Shown here one piece after another: positions 52,207-63,900 of a DNA stretch of 64,000 bases. The stretch spans positions 744,001 through 808,000 of the forward strand of contig JAKUDP010000001.1 of NCBI GenBank assembly GCA_022570795.1. Direction: 5' to 3'. The DNA comes from Sphaerulina vaccinii. Lineage: Eukaryota > Ascomycota > Dothideomycetes > Mycosphaerellales > Mycosphaerellaceae. How positions within the stretch are numbered: the stretch's first letter is position 1; each line of letters begins with the position of its first letter. Made by a program: the position numbers and the translations under genes. Under the pieces are notes generated by a model. The model worked only from the letters and a program-made list of their open reading frames with translations, made no database searches and was not told where the DNA came from.

Positions 52207-53984
52207 TCAACCATTTGGACTCAGTGGAGTTCCTGGTCGAGAGCTCTTCGCTCCCAGCCTCGAGCAGCTCCGATCCGGCAATGGCTCATGGGTAGAGTCA
52301 ATCGGGGATGCCGGTATAGTCCGACAGCTCTTGACACTCCCAGGTCGACTTCGCATAGACGACAGAATCGCAGGGCTCGAGGGGCGTGAGCCATCACTGG
52401 AGCCTAGTAGTCTCGGACTCTGCAGCGCGAACTCAGGACTGAAGATCTGTCCAGCGAAAGGGGACGCTGTAATGACTGTCCTAGGTGAAGTGAGTGGCGG
52501 AGGCACAGGAGACTCCGTCCTGAACAAAGGATGTATATGCTGCTGATCGGCGGTCGGACTGGTAGGATCGGTAATGCTTGGTGTGCTACCTTGCCGCATG
52601 TAAAGGCGTGGAGGATCCATTATCGAGTTCTCTCCGTCGCTATCAACTGCCGCCGGCTCAAAAGTCCGCAGTGACGTGCCTTCGGATGTGTCTACGCCAG
52701 CAAATGGGCCGTCGAGAGGATGTGCTGGGGAGACAGGTCGGCTCCCTGGAATTGGTTCCAAGGTTGGCACCTTTGGCTTCCTTTGCGATGTCGTCTCGAA
52801 TGAATGCTTTACACGAGAAGTGTCCCAATGCTCAAAGTCGGACTCTACGCTACGGGCACGCTGAGCATCTGTTACTCCAGCCGGCTGTGTCCCTCTCGAG
52901 CTTCGTGAGCCGAACGATGTTTGTAAGATTAGTTTCGTCTTGGACGTCATGGGCCGCAATGATTCTGTTGCTGAGTTCCGCAGTGACGACCTCCCACTAG
53001 TAGTGAAGTGGGAGTATGACAGCGACCTCGGCGAAGTTGGTTGATGTTGAGCACCGAAGAAAGACCCAGGTTGCTTCATACCGATTGAGCCAAGATGGAG
53101 TGAGATCGATCGTTGCTTGACCTGCTGGCTTGGCAGGAGTTGGTCGTGCACTGGTAGCACGCTGTGCTGCACCACTCGAGGCCATGTCATCGTCCAGAAG
53201 ACCACTTGCGGTATCAGACCAATGACGGCGGCAGCCAGTCCAGCTCCTGCCAAGTCATGCACATACTGGTCATCTAGCACTCTGCTGGACACATTGCCTT
53301 GCTTAAGATTTCGAGCAGATGTCAAGGTTATGAGTGCCAAGATAGATCCGATCAGGCAGAAAGTGGCACCCGGGACCCAGACTGCGATCATCAAACCTCG
53401 AGACACCCTGCGCAAGAAACAGCTCGTAGCGACCAGAAGCGCAACGAGGGCGAGAATTTCGAATATGGAACCGGTGATCGCCACAGGAACGATTGATTCG
53501 GTAGTAAGAGCTGTCGAAGCCAGTGTTGTCGTAATTGCTGTGGATGTGATCTTCGCGACGAAAGCCAGGATGGTAATTGAAGAGAATGCCAACGACGATC
53601 GGTCGACGTGATGTGGGCCGACGATTGCCATTGTGCTTAGCGAGAGTGTGATGGCAAGTGTTGCTAGAGGATCAGACACGTCCTGTCATCGAAGGTGTAT
53701 GTACGTTAGCCAGGCGCTCGAGGTCGTGGCTTGAGCTCTTAGCATGACATCTTGAACATGCAGACTGGAACGTGTTCGATGCTGATGTCGAAGTCGTTTA
53801 CGAGTCCATCATCGTCGTGTGGAAGTGGGGAACAGTTGAGGTCCAGTGGCAGCCCTCCAGCCGCGAGAACGGAGAAGAGCCTTGTTTATGGAGCGCGTCG
53901 AAGAGAGAACGGGCTGCAGAATTCTATCCGGTTCGGGGCGCACGTTGAAGGTAACACCAAGTCCGGTCGGGCGGGACAGTCCAT
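52207..53984 (-). CDS. Multi-TM membrane protein with long disordered tail, likely three exons (about 531 aa)
   Basis: Family not recognised. The main exon is 52207-53682. Its first codons have no ATG until residue MAIVGPHH (53631), so I propose two 5' exons: 53944-53984 (MDCPARPDLVLPST) and 53802-53880 (LFSVLAAGGLPLDLNCSPLP), with phases 2 and 0 and GT-AG borders; the second intron (119 bp) has a GCTAAC branch site. Four hydrophobic segments follow: around SLAFSSITILAFVAKITSTA, SIFEILALVALLVATSCF, GATFCLIGSILALITL and GLAAAVIGLIPQVVFW. A 300-residue Ser/Pro-rich tail ends the protein. The 5' exons are less certain than the main exon; a simpler model starts at 53631. The layout recalls the four-TM gene at 6.2-8.1 kb. 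Confidence 0.68.
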
Positions 53985-55347
53985 GAGCAGGGGAACACGA
54001 GATCCTTCTGTGTCCACAATTGCCTGGGTTGGCGGCCTTGTGTCGTGGTAGAGGCAGCTGAAAAGTGCGCTATGTCGATCTAGAAGTACGTGAGTGTACA
54101 CAAAGACGCGTTCTGACAAGGGCATGGTAGTGAAGAAATCGGATGAATACAAACCTAGTGAAATTGCTATGGCGGTGCTGTCCAGAGGTCGCGCGCGAAG
54201 AGTCAACAACAATGGAGCTGTGCAAGCATGTCGCGTCGTGGATAGTCACGATATTGACAAGGACATGCATGCTCAACTGCCGCCATTGCGCGCCAATTTC
54301 ACGGCCCGCAGCCACAAACCAATGTCTATATCGGCGGTGGCAGTCTTCCGGCGTGGCTGCAGTTCGCGTGGAGCTCTCAACTTCATAGTGGAGTCTTCTC
54401 GTGCATATGTCGTACTCAGTCAATGGACATGAAATAGCCAGGTGTAGCTTGAAAAGTGCTCGACCTCGAGGTCGTCTTCCGTTCGTTCTCCGGAAGTTCG
54501 CAGCTGATTTCCACGGACTCAACACACCTTATTTCGGCGAGCATTGTGGGCGCCAACGTCTAACCAAACGAAAAGCGTTCGTCCAGACTCGGAAAGAGGT
54601 ATTGTTACTCAGAGCTGCTGTCAAACCATCTGACGTGGTATAAAATCCCTGAGAATAGACATTGTGATACATCGCACAGTCCTCGAGAGCCCTGCAGGAG
54701 AAGACCCGATCTGGTCTCATGCCGAAGAAACAACCACACCGGTTGGCAGCCATCTGGAAGGAGTACAGGCTGTACAGCAGCTGCTGGCTCAGCTTTAACC
54801 TCGTGTTATTGGGTCATCAATCGCCTTCAGCTAGCAATGTATCCTCAACAGCTCATTCAGAACGAGCACAGCGTGGCTGTGTTCTAGCTGATGACAGGAT
54901 CGTGCGTGATTCAATAGTAGAGATTGCCACCTGACAGAGTGCGGTGCTGTTCAATCTGCTGTACGGATGCCAAACCTGGCTGCGATGAGGAGTCCTCGCT
55001 ATCGGAGACGTTTTCTGATACCATGGTGTGGAGGTGGATGTATTTGTTGATCAACTCGAGCTCCGTGGATCATTTCGTCATGGCCAACGGTTGACTCTGG
55101 CGCGTGATGTATCTTCCAATCTCTCACAAGCAGACCAACAACAATGAATCTCGCGACAGAAGAGGAAAGCGCGATACTAGTCGTTCTGTTGAGAATGATG
55201 AGTATGGTAGTTGGAGAGGCAGGAACACGCGTGAGAAGTGAAAGATGATGGCGGAAGGGTCCTTCACTTCACGACCACGCATGATGTTTTCTTGAACTGC
55301 CGAACATACTAACCACAACATTCAACAACAAGGCCACCACTGCGACG
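53985..55347. other. Divergent intergenic region
   Basis: 1.36 kb between divergent genes. A plus-strand frame at 54094-54432 (112 codons) and a minus-strand one at 54070-54525 overlap and lack domain features. A TATA-like GGTATAAAATCC lies near 54636. No gene can be supported. Confidence 0.4.
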
Positions 55348-56372
55348 ATGGCATATCCAAACAGGTGCTTGTTCTTGGAGCTGCCAGTTGAGGTATGTCA
55401 TGACCCATCCACTTCAATGCTCTGACATATTGACATGTTTCTCAGCTCCGCCTCGAGATCTACTCATATGCCATATTGGAAAAGCACATCACGATTGGCA
55501 CCTCGAAACTCGAAGGAACATACCCAGAAATTATCTACCGCCTATATGGCAAAGGACGCTCACCATATCCCGGAATCCCTCGCAATCATGAACCTGTCAT
55601 CGAGACACAGTATAGCGCGAGGCTTCTATCCGCCGTGAAGCCTGCAACGACGGCAGCACGCATTGAGCCCACCGAATCTGCACGTGCCCACACCCAGACA
55701 GCTTACCACACACTGTCTGTACTCAACAAGCAGATCGCCGACGAGCTCCAGAGCCATTTCGCGATCCCGACTCGAAGAGAAACGTCTCTGTTCGTGAACT
55801 ATCCATCTGGACTTCATATCTTACATACTACCACTCCTCAGCTGCTTCGGCAGTCGAAGAGCGTACATATCGCGGGCACCTATATGCCGCGCAGCTTCAA
55901 TGCAGCACGAGCGGCATGCGTGGGACCACGCCAACAAGAGAAGTCACAAGGAGATGTCATGCCCGACTCGGAGAAACAGCTCGAGGATCTCTTCAGATCT
56001 TGCTTCGGGCCTACACCCACACAACATGTGGAGAAGATTGAATTGAGAATATACTATCCCGGTTCCGATGCCTACAGCACAGTCTGGGGAGACGACAGCT
56101 CGCCCATATGTATTGCACTTAGGAATGTTGCGCTGGGCGAGATCGATATAGAGGTATGGCGCGGAGATCATGGTGTCGGAATGTGCTTGACAGCCATACC
56201 AACCACGGAGAAGAAGCGCGTGGTCAGCACTGTCTGGCGCAAGCTTGAAGAGGGTAGAAGAGGTCAGCCTGAAAAGGGCAGCTGGACTGTTGACCCACAC
56301 TGGCCTGAAAGCAAACTGAAGAGTGCGGATCGATCGTTGCATGCGAACATTGCTGTTTCCACTTATGCTTGA
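55348..56372 (+). CDS. 2EXR/F-box-like hypothetical protein, two exons (323 aa)
   Basis: Exon 1 is 55348-55392 and exon 2 is 55446-56372, split by a 53-bp phase-0 intron that lies inside the signature motif. The joined start reads CLFLELPVE then LRLEIYSYAI, the F-box-related opening of 2EXR/DUF7730-type fungal proteins. LSVLNKQIADELQSHF corresponds to the second conserved element. The remainder holds short hydrophobic strands, for example SLFVNYPSGLHILHTTTP and KIELRIYYPGSDAY, as in this family. The exon 1 length and intron position are typical of the class. No further function is implied. Confidence 0.8.
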
Positions 56373-58862
56373 GGTCCAGCTTGCATACGCGAGCTACCAC
56401 GATCGTAGTGCTGCGTTGAGGAGACAGTGGCCCTTGCGACATTTGCTTGGATGGCAATTACGATCTCCTGGATAAGCAAGCTGGAGCACATCACAGACCG
56501 TCTGGATATTCGATCGATAGCGACAGCATTAGAATTGGGAATGAGAGATCTTGTTCTATCAGCTACTGCTGGCCATGTGGCTACTACACTTCACCCCCGG
56601 TGTTGCACGAGGGTTGGCGGACGCCTCACGACTGCATGAAGTTCGAGTGCATCTGAGGTGCAGGACGCTTCATAGTCATCGTGCCTCGCACTGCACTGCG
56701 CCGCCTATAGTTGGCTCTATCACAAGCGATATGTCAACTACGTAGCAGAACGCCTCTTCCTAGGTCGACACGAGCAGTAACCAAGCGATCGAGCAGCATA
56801 TGAGCAGGTTGTGTTGTGGCATATGCTGTGAGACAAGTCTGTCCTGGAAGACATGATCAAGCTCTCATCCAGAGCCACGTCACCTTCACTATCATGGAGC
56901 AAGTCACCGTGAAATGCAGGATGCTCTATCGAGGGAGCTTGCAGTCAACGTCAGCTACTGAGCTGCCGACACAGCTTGACTCCCAGTCCATGGCAGTGAA
57001 CAGCTCTCATGCTAAGCTGCATAATAATTCTATCGTGCTGATCCATAGCATGGCGCAGATAGTAATGGTACTCCGACTACTTCCAACTGCCGCAGACACA
57101 GTACGGAGCATCCGGACCTCATCGAAGATTCGAGCAAGTTCTCTCGCGCAACAAGCCTGAAGTCAGCATTGCACATCCATACCTCAGCTACGGGCCGTTT
57201 CGGACGACCCTGAAGTCTGCAGTCGTGCAAGCTTTCTCCTATAAAACCTGGACCTGGCAATCGCGAGCGATACCGCCTTCCAGCATGTTGGGTGACTTTC
57301 GATGATATGGTGTCAACATCCTGCTTCCGGAACTGCGGACACAGGAGATCCTCAGGCTGATAAAAATTTGTAGCAAATGCTCGGAGTCTGCTCCAGGAGA
57401 CAGATAGATGATACGGCGAAGCAGATTACTTAACTTCAGATGAACTGTTGAGCTAATTGTGAGTGCTACGAACAAGTTGAGAAACCCGAGAACCAGCACT
57501 TCTCGTATCGAGCTCCACGAGGTACCATAAAAAGGCTGCAATTGACTTCAGTCCCTGTTTTCGCTTTCTTGGTACCATACCAGACTTCACCTATCTCCAA
57601 CAGGAACAAGAGTCGCTTTCTTAATAAGCAATCTTGATAGCAATGATACCAACAACTTTGTCTTCGTCATCGATATCAGTATCATCAGTATTGAAGTGAG
57701 CAAGTAGATGTGTAGTAGTTGAGCTCCCTCAGATCGAATACTGACTCCAACTTCCAAGAAATGGAAGCTGAAACAAGTTGAAAGTTGGTCTAGACTGCAG
57801 AAGACGAAGACAAAAGGACGTCTAGATGTTCTTCTATGCCATCTGCGATTTGACCAAAGTTGTCATTTCATCGCATACACGATGTTAGGTGCCTTGACCT
57901 GGAAGTGTTCATGATACTTCTCTCCTGTGAGGAGCCTTCATCGACCAAGCTTCTACTACAGCAATTCACAACTAGCTTCCAAGTTCATGATCATGCTGCA
58001 TTCCATAGCAAGTACCCAGCTTCGTCCTCGATCCTGCCTTAATCCATTGCCCGATCGATCAAAACATGCCATGCCATCGCAAGCTAAGCAATGTTCCACT
58101 CCACAAAGCTGCATGCATGCAGTGCTCAGGACACTTGATGCTCCCCTCCAAGTCACACATGCGCAAGACACAAGCGATGCGAGCGGAGAGATACCATCAC
58201 CTTGTTGGCACAAAGGTAACACTAAATCCAGATCTTGCTCTCAAGTGACAGCTACACAGACCACTCGACGATCTTGCTCGTTTCAGGCATCCCAGGAAAG
58301 TCTTGCTTACACAACGCTGATCGCAACTTCTCATCACTACTGTAGCAACTGTCGACTTGTACAAGGTGTGACCTGACTCTAGTAGGTTATACGGATTTGG
58401 TGGAGTGGAAGTATGCTTGACAAGTGTGGGCGCTTGAGATGGAGGTAAGCGGAAGCGGGCGTGGGGTCGTCGGTGACATTGAAGAACTACACATATTGTC
58501 AGTGAAGAGGTAGTATCAGGGAATGAGTGTGACACGAGAGGCAATGTTGTCTTGGGTTCAAATCTTTGTAGTTCATACATATCACTCCTTTTGAGTGGAG
58601 TGTACCTAGTCCTACAGATTTCGAGTCTACTCAACTCGCTCGCCTAGCCTGCTTTGTCTTGTTGTCCGAAAATGTGGTATCATCTGCAGTTTCTCATGTT
58701 GTGTCGCCCATCCCATGATGCAACGTCGCACCATGTTGATTCCAATAACTCCGTAACCCAATCCGTCTGCAGTATGCTGTGTGAATAAGAAAAACAATGG
58801 ACATAGACAAGCTAGGGCTAGGTGAAGCTCAGAGTCAGACTACAATTGGAGCTTCGATGGAT
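56373..58862. other. Long stretch without a supported gene
   Basis: 2.5 kb between convergent genes with no recognisable protein. The part near 57540-57800 is locally AT-richer. On its minus strand, 57623-57730 encodes a short open run ending DEDKVVGIIAIKIAY and stop that looks like a protein C-terminus, but no upstream exons could be tied to it. A TATA-like CCTATAAAACC near 57238 has no gene attached. Confidence 0.4.
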
Positions 58863-60941
58863 TTACATGTCCATCCTGAAGTGTCCAACCCATTCGATAT
58901 CGATCTCGTCGTTAAAGTCGTTGTCAAGGAAATTGCGTTCTGGTCGACGCCGCTGTGCATCGCCAGATTGTTGTACAGCCATTGGCTGCACCTTGGTTGC
59001 TTGTGGAGTGTGTTTGTGCTCACGCCAGTTGTTGTCTTCCTGCCAGATCTTGCTACCGTTAACGGAAGTGGAGCGAAGACGTTGTGGACTACCTTGACGC
59101 CAGGATGGCGCACGTTCGCGCTGGCGCTTTGGCTCAGGCTCCAGTTGAGGTTGAGCTTGGTTCTTGTTCTTCTTGCTGCTGCCAAACGGAGTGAAACTGG
59201 CAAATGCATCCGAGTACTTGGTCTTGGGTGGAGTGGCAACAGCAGTGATAGGTGTGACAGCAGGAGCTGGCTCCTGTCGAGCTCGGCGAAAGTTGCCTAG
59301 AGCAGCCCACCTGTCCAAAATGGAAGATGACTTGACCTTGGGAAGCTCCTTCGCAGGCTTGTCGTCGGTAGACGTATCGACCTCAGTCAATGGAGTACCG
59401 GATCGAGCATTGACATCGAGAGTGGCAAAGGCTTGACGGGGTGTGACACTTTCGCGACCCTCATCCATGGCGAAAGAGAGTTGAGGTGTGCTTGGCTTTG
59501 CAGTGCTCACACGCTCAATGTCGGATCCAGCATCAATAGTGGTCTCCTCGAAAGATGCACTGTCATCAGCCGTGATCTCGTCGGTAGCTTCCTCCTCTTC
59601 TTCCTCCTCTTCCTCGTCCCACAGATCGCTCCAGCTCTTAGAGAAGCCGGACTTGGAGCCATAGGGAGAAGTCTTCGGACGCGAGAAGCTGATTGGCAGG
59701 GAGCCAACAAAGTTGGTTCGCTTCTTGAGTGATGAAGTGGTAGAGTGCATCGACTTGATTGACTTGGTCGACTTGTAGGACAAGCCGAGACCAGAGTCAA
59801 CATTCGAAGACAAAGAAACTTCGTCTGCATCAACGTATTGCCATTCAGAGGTGTTGGCAGAGGCAGGGAACAAGTCCATGTCCTCGTCGTGAATGGTTGA
59901 AAGCTGGCGAGTTGTCCTCTGTGGTGTCTTGAGCAATGCAGAGCTCCATGGAAACGAGTCCGAGCCAGGCAGACCGGGACTAGTGACTGAAGGTGTACGC
60001 AATGGTTCGCGTGCAGCAGTAGCCACTGGCACCAAGTCGCACTGGTCGTTGCAGAAGTCATCGAGAGCTTCGTCATCAGTGGTGAAGCTCTCAACTGCCT
60101 CGAGAGCCTTCTTCACAGCAGTGAGAGACCTGTTCGATGGGTCAATGGCCAATGAATGCTGAAGGACGTTGAAGGTGTCCTGAGACATGTTTGGGAAGAC
60201 GTCGAACAAGCTCTGGCGATCGCGAGCGAAGTCGTCGAAGAGTGGATCCTTGATGGTCGGAGTTGCGAAAGGGTTGCGCTGGAACAGCACATTGAGCAGC
60301 ACAATGCCAATAGCCCAAACATCAGCCTGAGCAGGACAGTACCCATACCCATAAACACCAGCGTCGTATTGTTCAGGTGCCATGTAGCGGTCAGATCCGA
60401 CAGCGAACTCCGTTGACCAGGTGTCTGTGGTTGCAAGACCAAAGTCTCCGAGCTTCATGGCAGCGTCCGAAGTGAGGAAGATGTTCTCTGGCTTGATGTC
60501 GCGATGATAGACACCGTTGTTGTGCAGATGCTCAACAGCGCTGACCAGCTGCAGCATGAAATCCCGAACATGTCCAGTCTCGAGAGGACCCTTGCCCATT
60601 CGAATGGCCTCGTAGAGGTCGCCATTGCTGCAGAGCTCGAGTACCATGTACGTGTGGTTCTCGGTCTGGAAGCTGGACACAGTGTTGACAATGTTGGGGT
60701 GTTCTGGTAGGCGCGTGTGTATGCTCAGCTCTTCAGAGTACTCGTCCGTGTTGATGGCTGCAGGACAAGTCGTTGCGGCATTAGACTTGGTGATGCATTT
60801 GATTGCAACATCTTGTCCAGTAGTGGTATCCTTGGCCGCGAAGACCATGCCAAAGGATCCATGGTTCAAAGGTTTGACAGTTATAAACCGCCCGTTATCG
60901 AGAGGTCGTTCTTGTTGGAAGCCATCTCGCATACAGGCCAT
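58863..60941 (-). CDS. KSP1: KSP1/RAN1-like serine/threonine protein kinase (692 aa)
   Basis: Fungal kinase of the Ksp1/Ran1 group, tied to nutrient signalling, filamentous growth and control of autophagy or mating in yeasts. Single exon. Kinase domain about 18-290: Gly-loop NHGSFGMV (26-33), Lys48 in VAIK, HRDIKPEN (146-153), DFG (166-168), APEQYD, and DVWAIGIVLLNVLFQRNPFA, a feature of this subgroup. The C-terminal 400 residues are disordered with an acidic run (EEEEEEEEEA), DEITADDS stretches and basic KNKNQAQPQLEP. The extreme end (FNDEIDIEWVGHF) matches the conserved D-I-E-W-V-G tail motif of fungal KSP1 proteins. The start MACMRDGFQQERPLDNGRFI is family-typical. Confidence 0.92.
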   Translation of the reverse strand: MACMRDGFQQERPLDNGRFITVKPLNHGSFGMVFAAKDTTTGQDVAIKCITKSNAATTCPAAINTDEYSEELSIHTRLPEHPNIVNTVSSFQTENHTYMVLELCSNGDLYEAIRMGKGPLETGHVRDFMLQLVSAVEHLHNNGVYHRDIKPENIFLTSDAAMKLGDFGLATTDTWSTEFAVGSDRYMAPEQYDAGVYGYGYCPAQADVWAIGIVLLNVLFQRNPFATPTIKDPLFDDFARDRQSLFDVFPNMSQDTFNVLQHSLAIDPSNRSLTAVKKALEAVESFTTDDEALDDFCNDQCDLVPVATAAREPLRTPSVTSPGLPGSDSFPWSSALLKTPQRTTRQLSTIHDEDMDLFPASANTSEWQYVDADEVSLSSNVDSGLGLSYKSTKSIKSMHSTTSSLKKRTNFVGSLPISFSRPKTSPYGSKSGFSKSWSDLWDEEEEEEEEEATDEITADDSASFEETTIDAGSDIERVSTAKPSTPQLSFAMDEGRESVTPRQAFATLDVNARSGTPLTEVDTSTDDKPAKELPKVKSSSILDRWAALGNFRRARQEPAPAVTPITAVATPPKTKYSDAFASFTPFGSSKKNKNQAQPQLEPEPKRQRERAPSWRQGSPQRLRSTSVNGSKIWQEDNNWREHKHTPQATKVQPMAVQQSGDAQRRRPERNFLDNDFNDEIDIEWVGHFRMDM

Positions 60942-63900
60942 GGGGTGAATGTCCGGAGGATATGTTGCAGGTCGTGAACAACAAATGTAAAACGTCTAGC
61001 CGCCTAAACACAATGTCGTGAAGCCGTCCGATAGCAGCACTCCGTTTTGTACTACAGCCAAAATAGCAATACAGGAAAGTCGCTCAAAGGCTCGCTAGCT
61101 TCAAAACAAGTCGTATCCGGTGGTTGTGTGGTTCAAAGTAACATAAGGATCGTGGGTGGTATGATGTGTACAGGAAAGGTGGTGGTAGAATAGCTCGCCA
61201 GCTTTGGCGTGGTTGACTTGTCCGCGTCCGTCAAGGAGCAGGAGGCTGGTGGTCGATAGTGTCGTTAAGGCGTTACAATGGGATGTGGTCGTCGGTTGGA
61301 TGTGGTAAAGCAAGTATATGAGAAATTATATGACAAGAAGAGTAGTGGAAGAGGAGGTGATGTCGGTCGAGTCAGTCCAAGAGAGATGATGAGTCGGAGA
61401 GGAGGGTCAAGTTCGGGAGCGTAGTCGTAGTAGAGGGAGTTGATGTTGCTGAGCCAATGCTGCCTGAGGATGGTAGCACTGCTATTGCTTTTCGGTCATC
61501 AAAGGGGGCCAATTGAGTTCGCGAGGCCGGCCTGGGTTGGTGATATAGCAGTTGGGACGTCCAGGCAGTCGAGTGACAAGTGCCTGTTGTTGCGTGATGG
61601 GGTCTGAGATGACAGCTGGAGCCGTACACAAGGAGTTCTGTTTGGCTGTTTCCGTCCAAGTCGAGCTTGCGAGGTCCGATGACGAAGCACAGATCCCGGG
61701 CGGAGCGGATACTGGTCAGCTGCTGCGAAGGACCCTGTTGTGCTTGTTTTACATCTGGCACTGGCAGTGTTGGAGTTGGATGAGTTGCGATCTCAGGATG
61801 TGGAGCCTATCGAGGTGTAGTAGTGTTGTGTTGTTCCTGGGAAGGCGGAGCTCAGGGTCGTGACTGATGAATGCGGGCGTCGGTCGCTGGCTCTTGTTGC
61901 CGTGGATGCAGATTGCGTGCCAGTGTATCAAGCTCGGCAACTGCACACGACGTCGCTGCCTGCGTCTGGTTCGAAAGCGATCGTGAAAGGTGAGAGAGAG
62001 TGTTTGTCGTCTGCGATTCGGATATTCTCAATGGCGCAGGCAGGAATCGGATATGAGAAGTAGTATTGTGGATTGGAGCGGTGTAGGTAGCACAGTAGTG
62101 AGAGGTGAAGGCAGCGGCAAGCAAGAGGGTGGGTATCTGGCTGTTCTAGCATGTTCGCCAGCACCCGGACCCAGCCTACGACAGCGGACAAGGCTAGCTG
62201 CAGTAGCGTGACGAAAACGGCATAGAGCAGGCAGGCACGGTCAAAGAAAGGAATGGTACGCAATACCTTTTGCCACAACTCGTGGGTCGTGTGATGTCTT
62301 TGTTTATGGCACCATCGCCAGCCAAAACAACCCGATTCTCCGATGTCCGACTGGTCTCGTTATCGGCTCCTCCACCAGTTGGCATTGTCCTTCGAAACGG
62401 ACATGTTTCCAAGTGCCCACGTCGGCGGCAACAATGCTGTGTCTGGCAGTGGCTCAGAGGTCTCGCGAGACGTTCGAAACCGTCTGTAGGCGCTCACCGT
62501 TCTGTGACGACAGCAACGCCTGGCGAGACGCCTGTTTCATCACCAGGAGAGCTCTCTGCCAACGTCGTCCAAGACTCCATGGGCATATCCCTTGCTAAGC
62601 CAATCAGATGACACTTTCCAGAGTTGGACATGAGAAACCTTGGGAAATTGCGTATAGAACCCCTCTATCGTCATCAGCAAGTGAGGTACACAAGTGTAAT
62701 CTCGATAACCAACCGAAGGTCCCGAACAGCGATGCTGCGCGGATCAGCCAATAGATAAGTGCTCTGGTATATCTGTACCTCTTCACCTAGACTTCCAATG
62801 GTATCTGTGTCGTATCGCGAAGGATAGCTACAGCTACATCTTCTGGCAACAAATGGATGCTCGCTCCAATGCACCACTGCGAGGTACAGCGTACGGCTCA
62901 TGCAGCCAGTGCATAGAAGCGCCACCCTCTCCGGAGAAAATATGGGTCCAGACTCATACCGGGTGGTACGCCGATTCACCTCGATGGCCTCGTGAGCTGG
63001 CGCCTGTACAAAGGACTTCGGTCCATACCACATGATCTCGTACGCAATGGTGTTCACACAGGTGCTCGTTGGGGACCAATAGTCACCGGACTCTACCTTC
63101 TCCTTGAGGGACAAGTGTGATCTTGTCTCGCGTGGCCAGGCAAGCCAGAACTCCTTCGAGGCTTGTAGACAGCAGCCACAAAGACATTCCAGAGCTCCTC
63201 GGATCGTGCCCGAGTCGCGCAGTACAGATGCTTGTTGTCAGAAAGGGTGGCTCAGCAATTGATAGACGCACGGCTCGGGTCTTCGCGTCACCAAGAATGG
63301 CAGTGTGCACGCGCCGGGCAGAGCCAATCTGCGTCTTCAACCAGACAACGCAGATCGCTTCGTGGCCGCTGAGACCACTTTGCCATGCTTTCTGGACGTC
63401 GTGTAACCAGCGGTGAGTTGACATCTCTCGAGATCTTGAACCACACTCCATGCACCCTATAACAGGTATGCATGTGTAGCCAATACCGAAGCCGCTTGAT
63501 GAAGAGTTTTCTGGTAAGCATAATTGTGTGCAGTAGCTTCGCGGAGTGTTGGTCGAGAATCAGGTATAGCTGTTCGCGCTCATGCAGAGCGTTCCGAACC
63601 TGTAGCCTATCTCACGAGTCCTCATGCAGCCAAAACGCCTCTTGAGTCGAGCCAACAATGTTGATCGACACTCTCGAGGCATTGAAGTCTGCGGTTGAGA
63701 AACTACACATAGCGGTGTAAACATCAGTATGTCTGCAAACACACAATGGCCTCGGCTGGCGACTGCTGCAGGGAGGCGAACCGCAAGTGTGTTGTACTTC
63801 GACGATATGATAGGAGCTCCAGACCCACGGGGTTTCTTGTTGTCTGGCGAAGCATCTGTAGCGCTTCGCACCGCAGCAATGTGCGAAGATTGTTGTCTGA

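Noticed and set aside
54070..54525. 151-codon minus-strand frame, overlapping a 112-codon plus-strand frame
   Set aside because: The two frames shadow each other and neither has a domain or a plausible promoter.
58545..58575. tRNA-like B box (GGTTCAAATCT)
   Set aside because: The flanking bases do not form a T stem and no A box or acceptor stem is found at the right distance.
59580..59620. CT-rich microsatellite inside KSP1
   Set aside because: It simply encodes the acidic Glu run of the kinase tail in its proper frame.
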